DNA of 10,558 nucleotides. Origin: Candidatus Borrarchaeota archaeon (GTDB lineage Archaea > Asgardarchaeota > Sifarchaeia > Borrarchaeales > Borrarchaeaceae). Under the pieces are notes generated by a model, which was not told the origin of the DNA, searched no databases, and saw only the letters and a list, made by a program, of their open reading frames with translations. The translations under genes were made by a program, and so were the position numbers. The stretch lies in NCBI GenBank assembly GCA_016840645.1, contig JAEORY010000100.1, positions 1 through 10,558 on the forward strand, given 5' to 3'. Shown piece after piece: positions 1-6,268 of this stretch (position 1 is the first letter of the stretch; each line of letters starts with the position of its first letter).

Positions 1-1
1 C

Positions 2-70
2 GAGAAATTCAAGTGTCCAACTTGTGGAAGCACATTAAGTATGAAACTTGAAAGACAAAAGTCGGTTTAA
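2..70 (+). CDS. C-terminal end of a zinc-ribbon protein (partial)
   Basis: The last 22 codons of a gene that begins outside the window, ending in TAA. The readable tail contains a CPTCG knuckle (a CxxC pair typical of the second half of a zinc ribbon) followed by a short basic tail. The family cannot be named from so little. The next gene starts 34 bp downstream behind a strong SD with no obvious promoter between, so this gene is probably the upstream member of the same operon as the ESCRT-II gene. The SPFH protein two genes on also carries CPxCG knuckles, so a related membrane-associated zinc-ribbon protein is possible, but that is a guess. Confidence 0.6.
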   Translation, partial: EKFKCPTCGSTLSMKLERQKSV

Positions 71-104
71 ATAGAAAAAGAATTGAAAAAAAGGAGTGTG
101 ACCC

Positions 105-1265
105 ATGGAAAGGCTTAGAAAAATTAAAAATTATTTCAAATGGATTAAGCCTGGTTGGAGGAAAGAGATGCGAGAAAATTATGATCGTGTCTTGAAAGAA
201 AAGATGTTAAATAGTCTAACAAACTCAGATGAGCTATTAGGAGAGATCCAGAAAGCTTCGGTTGACATAGGTAACGATGATGTATTAAAGTTAGGCGAAA
301 GATTAAGAAAGAAATTGAACAGATTTCAACAAGACGTTGAGTTGATGGCTCCCATTTTCGAATTTGAAAAACTCCAAAAACAAAGCAAGATTGCTGAAGG
401 CCCAACAAAGTTTGATGTTACGTTAGAATCAGATACGTTCAAAAACCTTGTTGGAATAGATATGCTTACGTTATTTGAAGTGGATGCAATGGCTGAAGTA
501 TTACGAGAAACCTTACTTCCTAAGGTAGAAGATGGTAATGCTGAAGACGCTAAGAAAGCTCTAAGAGAAATAAAGAGTGATATGGATGATGTAGTGAGTC
601 TTTTCAAAAAGAGAAATGATTTATTGTTAGGTGTGACCCCTGCAGATCATATTTACCAAGCAATACCTGGTAGATGGCATGGTGTATACAAAAATATCGA
701 AGAAATTCTTGACGAAAAACTATGGCAAATGAGACATCGAGAAAAGGACAAAGTCAGTGAAGTTAGAAAAGCAATGGAAGACGAAAAAGCGAAAAAACCA
801 CGACTTTTTGGCAAAGGCGACTACTATGAGAAACTTGGAGAAGAAATTCTTAAACTCAAAGATATGATCAAAAATGAAACAGGAGGCATCTGTTTGCTCG
901 CAGATCTCTACATGAAAATGCGTGAACGTAGATTGGACATAGAATTCAATGTAAATGATGTCGAAAAAGCAGTTAAGAAATTAGATAAATCAGGAATGAT
1001 AGCTGATATGCATGTATTACCTTCAGGCTTAAAACTAATCGAATTTGTGCCAGTTGGCATGACAGAAGATTCACGAACAGTACTTGAGATTGCTGCAAAC
1101 TCTAATGGCTATATTTCACTTGAGGATTTGATGATAAAAACACAATGGGATAATGAGCGCGTAATGCGAGCTTTACAAACCCTTGAGCAAGAAGGAGTTA
1201 CCCGACGTGATTCAAGTTATGCTGGAGGCACAGCTTGGTATGTACCAAGCCTATATAAAGGATAA
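105..1265 (+). CDS. ESCRT-II subunit, Vps22/SNF8-like (EAP30 domain)
   Basis: 386 aa. In eukaryotes Vps22 (SNF8/EAP30) forms ESCRT-II with Vps36 and two Vps25, linking ubiquitinated cargo and ESCRT-I to ESCRT-III on membranes. The C-terminal ~150 residues match SNF8 as remembered: GDYYEKLGEEI (about 238-248) parallels GDFYYELGVQI of the human protein, followed by a GG at 260-261, a first winged helix ending near VPVG (315-318), and a second winged helix from about 320 to 386 with NGYISLEDL (334-342) and a final WYVPSLY. Residues 1-235 are extra relative to SNF8: helical, charged, and not recognised. Residues 1-24 are basic with F11, W13 and W18, suggesting a membrane-binding helix. No membrane span is visible. 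The ATG has an AAGGAG SD at 91-96. Vps36-like is the main alternative, but no GLUE domain is seen. This gene is the main reason for assigning the window to an Asgard archaeon. Confidence 0.9.
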   Translation: MERLRKIKNYFKWIKPGWRKEMRENYDRVLKEKMLNSLTNSDELLGEIQKASVDIGNDDVLKLGERLRKKLNRFQQDVELMAPIFEFEKLQKQSKIAEGPTKFDVTLESDTFKNLVGIDMLTLFEVDAMAEVLRETLLPKVEDGNAEDAKKALREIKSDMDDVVSLFKKRNDLLLGVTPADHIYQAIPGRWHGVYKNIEEILDEKLWQMRHREKDKVSEVRKAMEDEKAKKPRLFGKGDYYEKLGEEILKLKDMIKNETGGICLLADLYMKMRERRLDIEFNVNDVEKAVKKLDKSGMIADMHVLPSGLKLIEFVPVGMTEDSRTVLEIAANSNGYISLEDLMIKTQWDNERVMRALQTLEQEGVTRRDSSYAGGTAWYVPSLYKG

Positions 1266-1282
1266 GGAGAGGATGGAGAGAA

Positions 1283-2854
1283 ATGTCGTCGATTAAAGAA
1301 TGGTTTAGAACTAGGAAAGTAGACAAGGATGTTAAAAGAGTAGCAGACAAAGGATTAGATGCTGATGAGGTAATTGAGAAGGAATGGGGTAGAGATCGAT
1401 ATACATACATTTGGAACCACCAAGTATATCCTGGAATAATACATCGACTTACTTATGAAGATATTATGAATGCTCCGCCAATTTATGATATGCACTGCCC
1501 GGGATGTAGAAAACTTGCAGAAGCAAGGAAATGTCCAAAATGTGGAACACTTGCAAATAAAGGACAACAATTCTGTAGAAAATGTGGAGCAGATATACCT
1601 ACCGAACGAGTTTCTACAATAAAAGCAGGTCAGGCTTTCTGTAAGAAGTGCGGATATGATGCGAGACTTCAGGAACCCATTCGAGGATTTGTTGTACGAT
1701 CGTATGAAAAAGCACTGTTTTATAAACAGGGAGCTTTGATAGGAGAATTAAGCGCAGGGGTATATGATTTAATACCAGAAGAAGAGAGAAAAATTGAAGA
1801 AAAAGCGAGAGAACGTGCACAAGAATTAGAAACTTCAGGGAAACTGGACAAAGCGTGGAGGAAAGAGGATTCTAAAGGACTACTTCACAAAATCTTCAGC
1901 GGAATGGATGTACGAAAACTCTATAGTGCACTAGTTGGCACTGAAGTCGTATGGGTAAATACACGTGAATATAAAATTCCCTGGGGAGTTCCTAAACGTA
2001 TCTATACACAAGATAAGATAAAGATCGGAGCCTCAGGCACGGCGTACATCAAAATTAGTGACCCTAAACGCCTCGTTCAAAACTTTATTGGTGGTAAGGA
2101 GAAATTAGCGCCTGATGAGTTTGATAACTGGGCAAAGGACTCCATGAGAGGAATTGTAACTCAAACATTATCCACCTATCCATTAGAAGATGTGTTTTCA
2201 AATCGAGAAGGTATTTCCACTAAAGCAAAAGTAATCGCCGAAAATACATTTGGTGATTGGGGAGTCCAGTTAGCGCGACTTGAAATAGCAACAATTGCTG
2301 GAGCTGAAGAATACGAAGAATTAGTTATACAAAAAACTGCCAAGGCGAAAATGATAAGTTCCGAAACAGAACTTGCGATGCTTGAAAAAGAAAAGGAGTT
2401 AAAACTAGCAGAATTAGAAGCTATGAAAGCAAAATATGAAGCACTCTCATCAACTGCTGAAGATGAAGCACTTGCAAGAATAGAAGCTGAAAAGTACGCT
2501 ACAATGAAAGGGATTGACGCAGAGTTGTATTTAAGAGCTAAAGAAGCGGGTATAAGCGTTGAGGAACTGGTAAAAGCTGAAGGATATCGCGAACTAGGTA
2601 AGAAAGGTGTCTCAATTGATGCATCCCCCACAATAGTCACCGGAGTTGGTGTTGTTCCAGTCGCAGGTCCATCAACGATTCCAACCACGTCTACTGATAC
2701 AGGTAAAATTAAAAAAGAGATACAAGAGCGTCAAGAAAGAATAGAAAAAGCAGATGATCTACTCCTTGATGGAAAGATCTCCGAGGAGAAGCACTCAGAT
2801 TTAGTTGCACGCCTGAAGAAGGAGATTGCAGAGCTCAAAGCACAGTTAGGTTAA
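1283..2854 (+). CDS. SPFH/band-7 protein with N-terminal zinc ribbons and SHOCT-like tail (YdjI type)
   Basis: 523 aa. Visible order: a basic amphipathic N-terminus (1-22, with I4, W7, F8); four CxxC knuckles (C72/C75, C84/C87, C98/C101, C120/C123), enough for two zinc ribbons; an SPFH domain from about 135 to 350; a charged coiled coil (about 350-415); a low-complexity Pro/Thr/Val linker (about 447-473); and a short C-terminal helical segment (475-523) resembling a SHOCT domain (DGKISEEKHSDL). The SPFH core has the features of the bacterial YdjI type: VNTREY and PWGVP (225-237), then a T-Y-I-K-I-SDP strand. SPFH proteins oligomerise on membranes; YdjI-type members lack a membrane span, as here, and work with PspA. 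The gene follows the ESCRT-II stop by 17 bp, with AAGGAGAGG at 1264-1272 as SD, so the two are very likely co-transcribed. A shared role in membrane repair or remodelling is inference. Similar proteins are sometimes mislabelled as virion core proteins. Confidence 0.85.
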   Translation: MSSIKEWFRTRKVDKDVKRVADKGLDADEVIEKEWGRDRYTYIWNHQVYPGIIHRLTYEDIMNAPPIYDMHCPGCRKLAEARKCPKCGTLANKGQQFCRKCGADIPTERVSTIKAGQAFCKKCGYDARLQEPIRGFVVRSYEKALFYKQGALIGELSAGVYDLIPEEERKIEEKARERAQELETSGKLDKAWRKEDSKGLLHKIFSGMDVRKLYSALVGTEVVWVNTREYKIPWGVPKRIYTQDKIKIGASGTAYIKISDPKRLVQNFIGGKEKLAPDEFDNWAKDSMRGIVTQTLSTYPLEDVFSNREGISTKAKVIAENTFGDWGVQLARLEIATIAGAEEYEELVIQKTAKAKMISSETELAMLEKEKELKLAELEAMKAKYEALSSTAEDEALARIEAEKYATMKGIDAELYLRAKEAGISVEELVKAEGYRELGKKGVSIDASPTIVTGVGVVPVAGPSTIPTTSTDTGKIKKEIQERQERIEKADDLLLDGKISEEKHSDLVARLKKEIAELKAQLG

Positions 2855-2921
2855 ATAATAGTGTTCCAACCCCATAAAAGAACAATCTTTGTAAGAGATC
2901 TCAAAATATCAAATCTTTCAC

Positions 2922-2939
2922 TTTTTTTATCCTTTTTTT
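2922..2939 (+). terminator. T-rich terminator after the ESCRT-II/SPFH operon
   Basis: Two runs of seven T separated by four bases, about 65 bp after the SPFH stop codon. Archaeal RNA polymerase terminates at T-runs without needing a hairpin, so this is a credible end for the upstream operon. Confidence 0.6.
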
Positions 2940-3110
2940 GAATTTCTGATTCTAAGCAAAAAAATAGTCTATACAGATATTAAAGAATCAATTCTTATTT
3001 TTAGCAAAAATCCCGCCGTTTTATTTACAGTCTTGGTCTTGTTGTATAACGAAAAGGATAGTTTATTTAAATTGGGAATTTAAGAAAAGAGATATTGGTT
3101 TCCTTTTTCT

Positions 3111-3130
3111 TCTCTTTAGAGATAAAGAGA
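3111..3130. repeat. Short perfect inverted repeat upstream of rps19e promoter
   Basis: TCTCTTTA and TAAAGAGA are perfect 8-bp arms around a 4-nt loop, extendable on both sides by further T:A pairs with one mismatch. It lies about 35 bp upstream of the TATA box. It could be a regulator site or a chance product of AT-rich DNA. Confidence 0.4.
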
Positions 3131-3163
3131 AAAAATAAGGCTCAAATTGACAACTGGCAAATG

Positions 3164-3171
3164 TTTATAAA
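3164..3171 (+). promoter_or_regulatory. TATA box for the rps19e operon
   Basis: TTTATAAA preceded by an A-rich stretch that could serve as BRE. Transcription would be expected to begin about 25 bp on, near 3193-3197, leaving a leader of roughly 40 nt with the SD. It is the best TATA element in the interval and sits ahead of a run of four co-directional translation genes. Confidence 0.6.
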
Positions 3172-3180
3172 TGAATTAAA

Positions 3181-3201
3181 TCTAGTATCGAAAATACTAG
3201 A
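3181..3201 (+). repeat. Inverted repeat at the predicted rps19e start of transcription
   Basis: TCTAGTAT and ATACTAGA are perfect 8-bp arms with a 5-nt spacer CGAAA. The site covers the expected transcription start and first leader bases. It could be an operator overlapping the start or a leader hairpin for autoregulation by a ribosomal protein; neither is shown. Confidence 0.45.
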
Positions 3202-3237
3202 ATAGAGGAACAAAATCTCGTATTGGTGAGATGTTTC

Positions 3238-3669
3238 ATGGTTACCATTTATGAAGTGCCAGTGGCTATACTAAATAAAGAAGTTGCGAGTGAACTTAAG
3301 AACATAGATGAACTTAAACCTCCAGCATGGGCGTCCTTTGTTAAAACTGGCGTCTTTCGGGAGAAGGCACCGACCAATCCTGATTGGTGGTATGTTAGAT
3401 TAGCTTCGCTTCTAAGGAAGGTTTATATTAATGGCCCAATTGGAGTCAATCGTCTTCGAATAAAGTATGGAGGAAGACTACGCAAAGGAAATAGAAGAGA
3501 ACATTTTAGAAAAGGCGCTGGGAAGATAATTAGATTAGGTTTACAACAGTTAGAGGCATCAGGTTTTGTTGAGAAGACAAATAATACTTCTGGACGAATA
3601 TTATCGGCAAAAGGTTGTTCTTTTATGGATCGTGCTGCTAACAAGATTTTAATGCAATTAAAAAAATAA
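3238..3669 (+). CDS. rps19e: 30S ribosomal protein S19e
   Basis: 143 aa from ATG 3238. S19e is an archaeal/eukaryotic small-subunit protein of the 30S head, needed for subunit maturation in eukaryotes. Family landmarks visible: W31 with VKTG (35-38), DWWYVR (49-54), ASLLRK (56-61), GPIGVNRLR (66-74), YGGR (77-80), LQQLEASG (102-109) and GR-x-L-S-x-x-G near 119-126. The frame could extend to a TTG at 3223, but GGTGAG at 3225-3230 lies 7 bases before the ATG and family members start just ahead of the VYDVP-like segment, so the ATG is preferred. It is the first gene of the cluster with PDCD5, L39e and L31e, and lies behind a clear TATA box. Confidence 0.95.
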   Translation: MVTIYEVPVAILNKEVASELKNIDELKPPAWASFVKTGVFREKAPTNPDWWYVRLASLLRKVYINGPIGVNRLRIKYGGRLRKGNRREHFRKGAGKIIRLGLQQLEASGFVEKTNNTSGRILSAKGCSFMDRAANKILMQLKK

Positions 3670-3699
3670 GAATGATTTTTTAACTTGGAGGGAAAAACT

Positions 3700-4029
3700 T
3701 TGTCGGATGAAGAACTTGAAGAATTAAAGAAAAGACGCATACTTGAGTTACAACAGCAACAAGGAGAAAAAGAGCGACAAGCACAAATGCAACAGGAACT
3801 AGACGCCCAGAAACAAGCAATACTCCGACAGATATTGACCCCTGAAGCAAGAGAACGATTGAATCGAATAAAAATTGTGAAACCCGAATTGGCTGAAGCT
3901 GTTGAACTTCAATTAATTCAACTTGCACAAGCTGGACGACTTGGCAATGTATTAACTGATGACCAATTAAAAACCATTTTAAGAAGATTGACTGATAAAC
4001 AAAGAGATATTAAAATCACACGAAAATAG
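3700..4029 (+). CDS. PDCD5-family DNA-binding protein
   Basis: 109 aa starting at TTG 3700, with SD GGAGGG at 3687-3692, seven bases upstream. The product has the usual PDCD5/TFAR19 build: an acidic start ([12 protein letters not shown]), a Gln-rich helix (18-40), then the compact helical core with [21 protein letters not shown] (about 45-65), AQAGRL (76-81) and a final LRRLT. Archaeal members are described as double-stranded-DNA-binding proteins; their exact role is uncertain, though eukaryotic PDCD5 also associates with the chaperonin CCT. It lies 30 bp after rps19e, the classic archaeal order rps19e-PDCD5-rpl39e-rpl31e. A TTG at 3685 in frame is rejected because it overlaps the SD. Confidence 0.93.
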   Translation: MSDEELEELKKRRILELQQQQGEKERQAQMQQELDAQKQAILRQILTPEARERLNRIKIVKPELAEAVELQLIQLAQAGRLGNVLTDDQLKTILRRLTDKQRDIKITRK

Positions 4030-4042
4030 GAGATTCTTGTCA

Positions 4043-4198
4043 TTGGCACGATATAAACCTTTAGGAAAAAAATTGCGACTAGGAAAAGCACTGAAACAAT
4101 CAAGAAGCGTTCCTGCATGGATAGTAGTTAGAACTCGAAGAAGAGTGCGTACACATCCTAAAAGGAGACATTGGCGACGTACACGCTTAAAGAAATAG
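4043..4198 (+). CDS. rpl39e: 50S ribosomal protein L39e
   Basis: 51 aa, very short and easy to miss. The sequence begins [19 protein letters not shown] and ends with the family hallmark [15 protein letters not shown]26 lies in the PAWIVVRT segment. L39e lines the nascent-chain exit tunnel of the large subunit and is specific to archaea and eukaryotes. The start is TTG 4043, with AGGAG at 4028-4032 that overlaps the stop codon of the PDCD5 gene; an in-frame TTG two codons earlier is possible, but the family begins with M-A/S-R. It is 13 bp after the PDCD5 gene and 21 bp before rpl31e, so translation in this operon is tightly linked. Confidence 0.96.
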   Translation: MARYKPLGKKLRLGKALKQSRSVPAWIVVRTRRRVRTHPKRRHWRRTRLKK

Positions 4199-4219
4199 TA
4201 GAAAGGATGCGTAAACGAA

Positions 4220-4507
4220 ATGTCAGAAGAAGAAATATTAGATGAAGAAATTGAAAAAGAAGAGTTATATACTATTCCATTTCGTGACGTAAAGCACGCC
4301 CCACGGAATCAACGGACAGTTCGTGCGATAAAGATTCTGAAACACTACATAGAACGTCATATGAAAGTAAATCCTATTGACATTCGAATTGATCCAGAAC
4401 TCAATGAAGAACTTTGGAAGCGAGGCATCGAAAAACCTCCGAGAAAAATAAGAGTTAGGGCAGTGAAGGACACCGAAGGGATATGTGAAGTTTACTTAGC
4501 AAAATGA
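4220..4507 (+). CDS. rpl31e: 50S ribosomal protein L31e
   Basis: 95 aa. L31e is an archaeal/eukaryotic protein near the tunnel exit of the large subunit, close to where SRP and other factors dock. After a very acidic start (1-15) the family core is visible: YTIPFRDVKHAPRNQR (17-32), RAIKILKHYIERHMKV (35-50), IRIDPELNEELWKRGIEKPP (55-74) and KIRVRAVKD. The acidic leader is a little longer than in many archaea. The ATG has a weak AAAGGA at 4202-4207. It is the last gene of the plus-strand block and is followed by T-runs. Confidence 0.95.
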   Translation: MSEEEILDEEIEKEELYTIPFRDVKHAPRNQRTVRAIKILKHYIERHMKVNPIDIRIDPELNEELWKRGIEKPPRKIRVRAVKDTEGICEVYLAK

Positions 4508-4533
4508 AATTCTTATTTCAGTAGATATTTCTC

Positions 4534-4545
4534 TTTTTGTTTTTT
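4534..4545 (+). terminator. T-rich terminator after rpl31e
   Basis: T5-G-T6 about 27 bp after the rpl31e stop, in the 80-bp gap before the convergent tif6. It would end the plus-strand ribosomal operon. No matching T-run for tif6 on the minus strand was seen. Confidence 0.5.
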
Positions 4546-4587
4546 CATAAATAAATGTAATCACTATACTAAATAATAAATAAGAGT

Positions 4588-5262
4588 TTAAAGTGCGAAA
4601 GTTTGTGAGATCCTAACTAATTCAGGACCGGTCGTCTCTTCGCCTGTAACGCACCCCTGTGAATTAACTAAAATTCCGGTCGAGACATATGGAACGCCTC
4701 TATTTACCGTGCCAATATCCGAAGGAACACCACCTAAGCCTTCGCTAATCCATTCTAATTCCTTCTCAGTAGCCATTGGATGTACCATAGCTCCTTCATT
4801 GGTAGCTGCACCACTTGCTCCGACTAAAGATGAACTGACGATCTTTCCTTGAAGAACTTCAACGTTAAGGATATCATTGATTTGCTTGATGTCTTCTTTA
4901 TCAAAATCATCCGCTACAATTGCACCTTTGTCATTAGCAAGAATATGATTTCCGATAGTTAGCTTACTTTTCGACCTTTCAACAGGGATACCAATTTCCT
5001 TCTTAAGATACTCGATTTCATCATCGGAAGTAAGAAAATGAGTTAATAGACCGTGTTTGTTACCAGCAGCTAAAATTCCAATTAGATATGATTGATAAAT
5101 TGACGTTTTAATAATTGGCGCTTTGAAAACCTCGTGTAGCGTATTGACTACTCGTTTAGGGAGATTTCTTGGAATTAAGACGTAGCTCTCCGTAGCAAGT
5201 GAAATGATGCCTATTGATGAAATACCGTTAAAGTTACTTTGAATAATAACCACATAGTTCAC
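4588..5262 (-). CDS. tif6: Translation initiation factor aIF6
   Basis: 224 aa. aIF6/eIF6 binds the large subunit and blocks premature joining of the subunits; it folds as a five-fold pentein. Family motifs: GNKHGLL (67-73), ANDKGAIV (109-116), NEGAMVHP (155-162), GTVNRGVPYV (184-193) and TGPEL (211-215). The frame opens at GTG 5262 and has no good SD, but a TATA-like element lies about 22 bp upstream, so a leaderless or near-leaderless message is likely; GTG at codon 4 is an alternative. In most archaea tif6 lies between rpl31e and rplX on the same strand. Here it keeps the place but is flipped, facing rpl31e and diverging from rplX. Confidence 0.95.
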   Translation of the reverse strand: MNYVVIIQSNFNGISSIGIISLATESYVLIPRNLPKRVVNTLHEVFKAPIIKTSIYQSYLIGILAAGNKHGLLTHFLTSDDEIEYLKKEIGIPVERSKSKLTIGNHILANDKGAIVADDFDKEDIKQINDILNVEVLQGKIVSSSLVGASGAATNEGAMVHPMATEKELEWISEGLGGVPSDIGTVNRGVPYVSTGILVNSQGCVTGEETTGPELVRISQTFAL

Positions 5263-5278
5263 CAGTACATGTTAATCT

Positions 5279-5288
5279 AGTTTTAATC
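5279..5288 (-). promoter_or_regulatory. Putative tif6 TATA element
   Basis: On the minus strand this reads GATTAAAACT, centred about 22 bp before the GTG start. The spacing fits a leaderless transcript. It is only a moderate match to an archaeal TATA box. Confidence 0.4.
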
Positions 5289-5462
5289 TCAGAAAGAACT
5301 CTCACCAGATAAATATCACTCAGAACGAAGTCTTTGCAAGATGAATGACCTTGTTAGAAGAAAAAGATATTAAGCTTTTGATTATGTTATTGAAAAACTA
5401 ATTTTCACAGTAAGAAATATTTGATTTCACAAAGCGAAAACTCTAAACCCCCAATGTAAAAG

Positions 5463-5470
5463 GTTAAAAG
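5463..5470 (+). promoter_or_regulatory. Putative TATA element for rplX-pfdA
   Basis: GTTAAAAG, preceded by an A/G-rich BRE-like run, would place the start of transcription near 5494, about 30 nt before the TTG start of rplX. The rest of the 261-bp divergent gap (5263-5523) shows no gene; it serves as promoter region for both tif6 and rplX. Confidence 0.4.
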
Positions 5471-5523
5471 ATAATATGTTAAGATGTGCACAAAAGGTTT
5501 CACAGAAAATAGAGGTGTTTTTG

Positions 5524-5760
5524 TTGTCAGTATTTCGGATTTATGGATTTTATAGGGCGAAGAAGAAAAAGATCCCATTCGCTAGAGAGGTTAAAGCCCT
5601 AAAAGAAACTCATGCAATTGAAAATGTTTTATCTCTCATAGGGAGTAAACACAAAGTTCCAAGAAAATTCATAAAAATAACAGAAATTAAACAAATTCAA
5701 GATGAAGAAATTACCGATCCTGTACTGAAGAGTATTACTTCTGAATTATCACGAATATAA
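5524..5760 (+). CDS. rplX: 50S ribosomal protein LX (L18a/L20a family)
   Basis: 78 aa from TTG 5524. LX is the archaeal counterpart of eukaryotic L18a. The product begins MSVFRIYGFY, as the family usually does (M-x-V-F-R-V-x-G), followed by PFAREVKAL (18-26), the GSKHKVPRKFIKITEI segment (40-55) and a DPVL near 65-68. GAGGTG at 5512-5517 lies six bases before the TTG. The open frame continues upstream to an ATG at 5476, but the added 16 residues match nothing in the family and that ATG lacks an SD. It is the first gene of the rplX-pfdA-ftsY block, 26 bp from pfdA. Confidence 0.92.
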   Translation: MSVFRIYGFYRAKKKKIPFAREVKALKETHAIENVLSLIGSKHKVPRKFIKITEIKQIQDEEITDPVLKSITSELSRI

Positions 5761-5786
5761 ATAATTTGCCAAGGGAGGCATAAAGA

Positions 5787-6212
5787 ATGGCTGAAGAACA
5801 AAAAAAGATTGAACAGATGGTTCTCGAACTCAATCAACTACAAGCTAATGCAGATGTATTAAGAACAAATGTCGAAGCTGTTGAAGGTCAAATTAATCAA
5901 ATTACAATAACAGGTGTTACACTTGATGGAATCAATAAAGCAGAAGAAGGTCAAGATATCCTTTTACCTATTGGATCGAATTCATTTGTTTTTGCAACAC
6001 TTCAAAACGTACAGAAGATAATTCTAGGGATAGGTAGTGATGTAGCTATTGAAACGAGTATAGAGAAAGCTCAAGAAAAACTTGCTGAACGGTTACAAGA
6101 ACTACGAGGAATTTCCACAACGCTCCAAAACCAGTTGAGAACCACTCTCCAGAGAATAGAAGAACTTCGGGCTACTGTACAAGAAATTTACAATAAGATG
6201 CAACAAAGATAG
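5787..6212 (+). CDS. pfdA: Prefoldin subunit alpha
   Basis: 141 aa. Prefoldin is a jellyfish-shaped hexamer (two alpha, four beta) that holds unfolded proteins and hands them to the group II chaperonin. The alpha pattern is clear: an N-terminal coiled coil (about 5-40), a central beta-hairpin region holding GQDILLPIGSNSFVFA (about 55-70) and IILGIGSDVAIET (78-90), and a C-terminal coiled coil (about 93-140). The SD GGGAGG at 5773-5778 lies eight bases before the ATG. It follows rplX by 26 bp and precedes ftsY by 56 bp, the usual archaeal order. The beta subunit gene is not in this window. Confidence 0.95.
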   Translation: MAEEQKKIEQMVLELNQLQANADVLRTNVEAVEGQINQITITGVTLDGINKAEEGQDILLPIGSNSFVFATLQNVQKIILGIGSDVAIETSIEKAQEKLAERLQELRGISTTLQNQLRTTLQRIEELRATVQEIYNKMQQR

Positions 6213-6224
6213 CATCAATATTAC

Positions 6225-6230
6225 TTTTTT
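6225..6230 (+). terminator. Short T-run between pfdA and ftsY
   Basis: Six T bases 12 bp after the pfdA stop. It is a weak archaeal termination signal that may thin out transcription into ftsY; it is not strong enough to split the operon with confidence. Confidence 0.25.
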
Positions 6231-6268
6231 CTGAACAATTACTGTTTAAGTGACCTTCACAGAGAGAA

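Larger units (their letters stand above)
2855..3237. other. Noncoding interval between the SPFH gene and rps19e
   Basis: This 383-bp stretch has no convincing gene on either strand; stops are frequent in all frames and no tRNA or C/D-box pattern was found. It holds the T-rich terminator at 2922-2939, an AT-rich spacer, a hairpin-forming repeat around 3111-3130, the rps19e TATA box at 3164-3171 and an 8-bp inverted repeat at 3181-3201. Confidence 0.6.

Noticed and set aside
105..809. N-terminal half of the Vps22-like protein as a Vps28 or ESCRT-III domain
   Set aside because: It is helical, but I could not match any specific motif of either family, so it is left unassigned.
2176..2688. 170-codon open frame on the minus strand inside the SPFH gene
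   Set aside because: It lies fully opposite a well-supported coding region, and its Ser/Ala/Phe-rich product is what the reverse of a Glu/Lys/Ala-rich coiled coil gives. No SD or family motif.
1283..2854. SPFH protein as a virion core protein or a sign of a provirus
   Set aside because: That label is a known mis-annotation for SPFH/zinc-ribbon proteins; no other viral gene is nearby.
3104..3135. Hairpin near 3111-3130 as a rho-independent-style terminator
   Set aside because: It is about 250 bp past the SPFH stop and followed by A rather than T; the T-runs at 2922-2939 are a better terminator.
2855..3237. C/D-box sRNA or a CRISPR-like repeat in the long intergenic region
   Set aside because: No paired C and D boxes and no evenly spaced repeats were found.
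3680..4118. Minus-strand frames opposite the PDCD5 and L39e genes
   Set aside because: Shadows of real genes; composition and lack of SD argue against coding.
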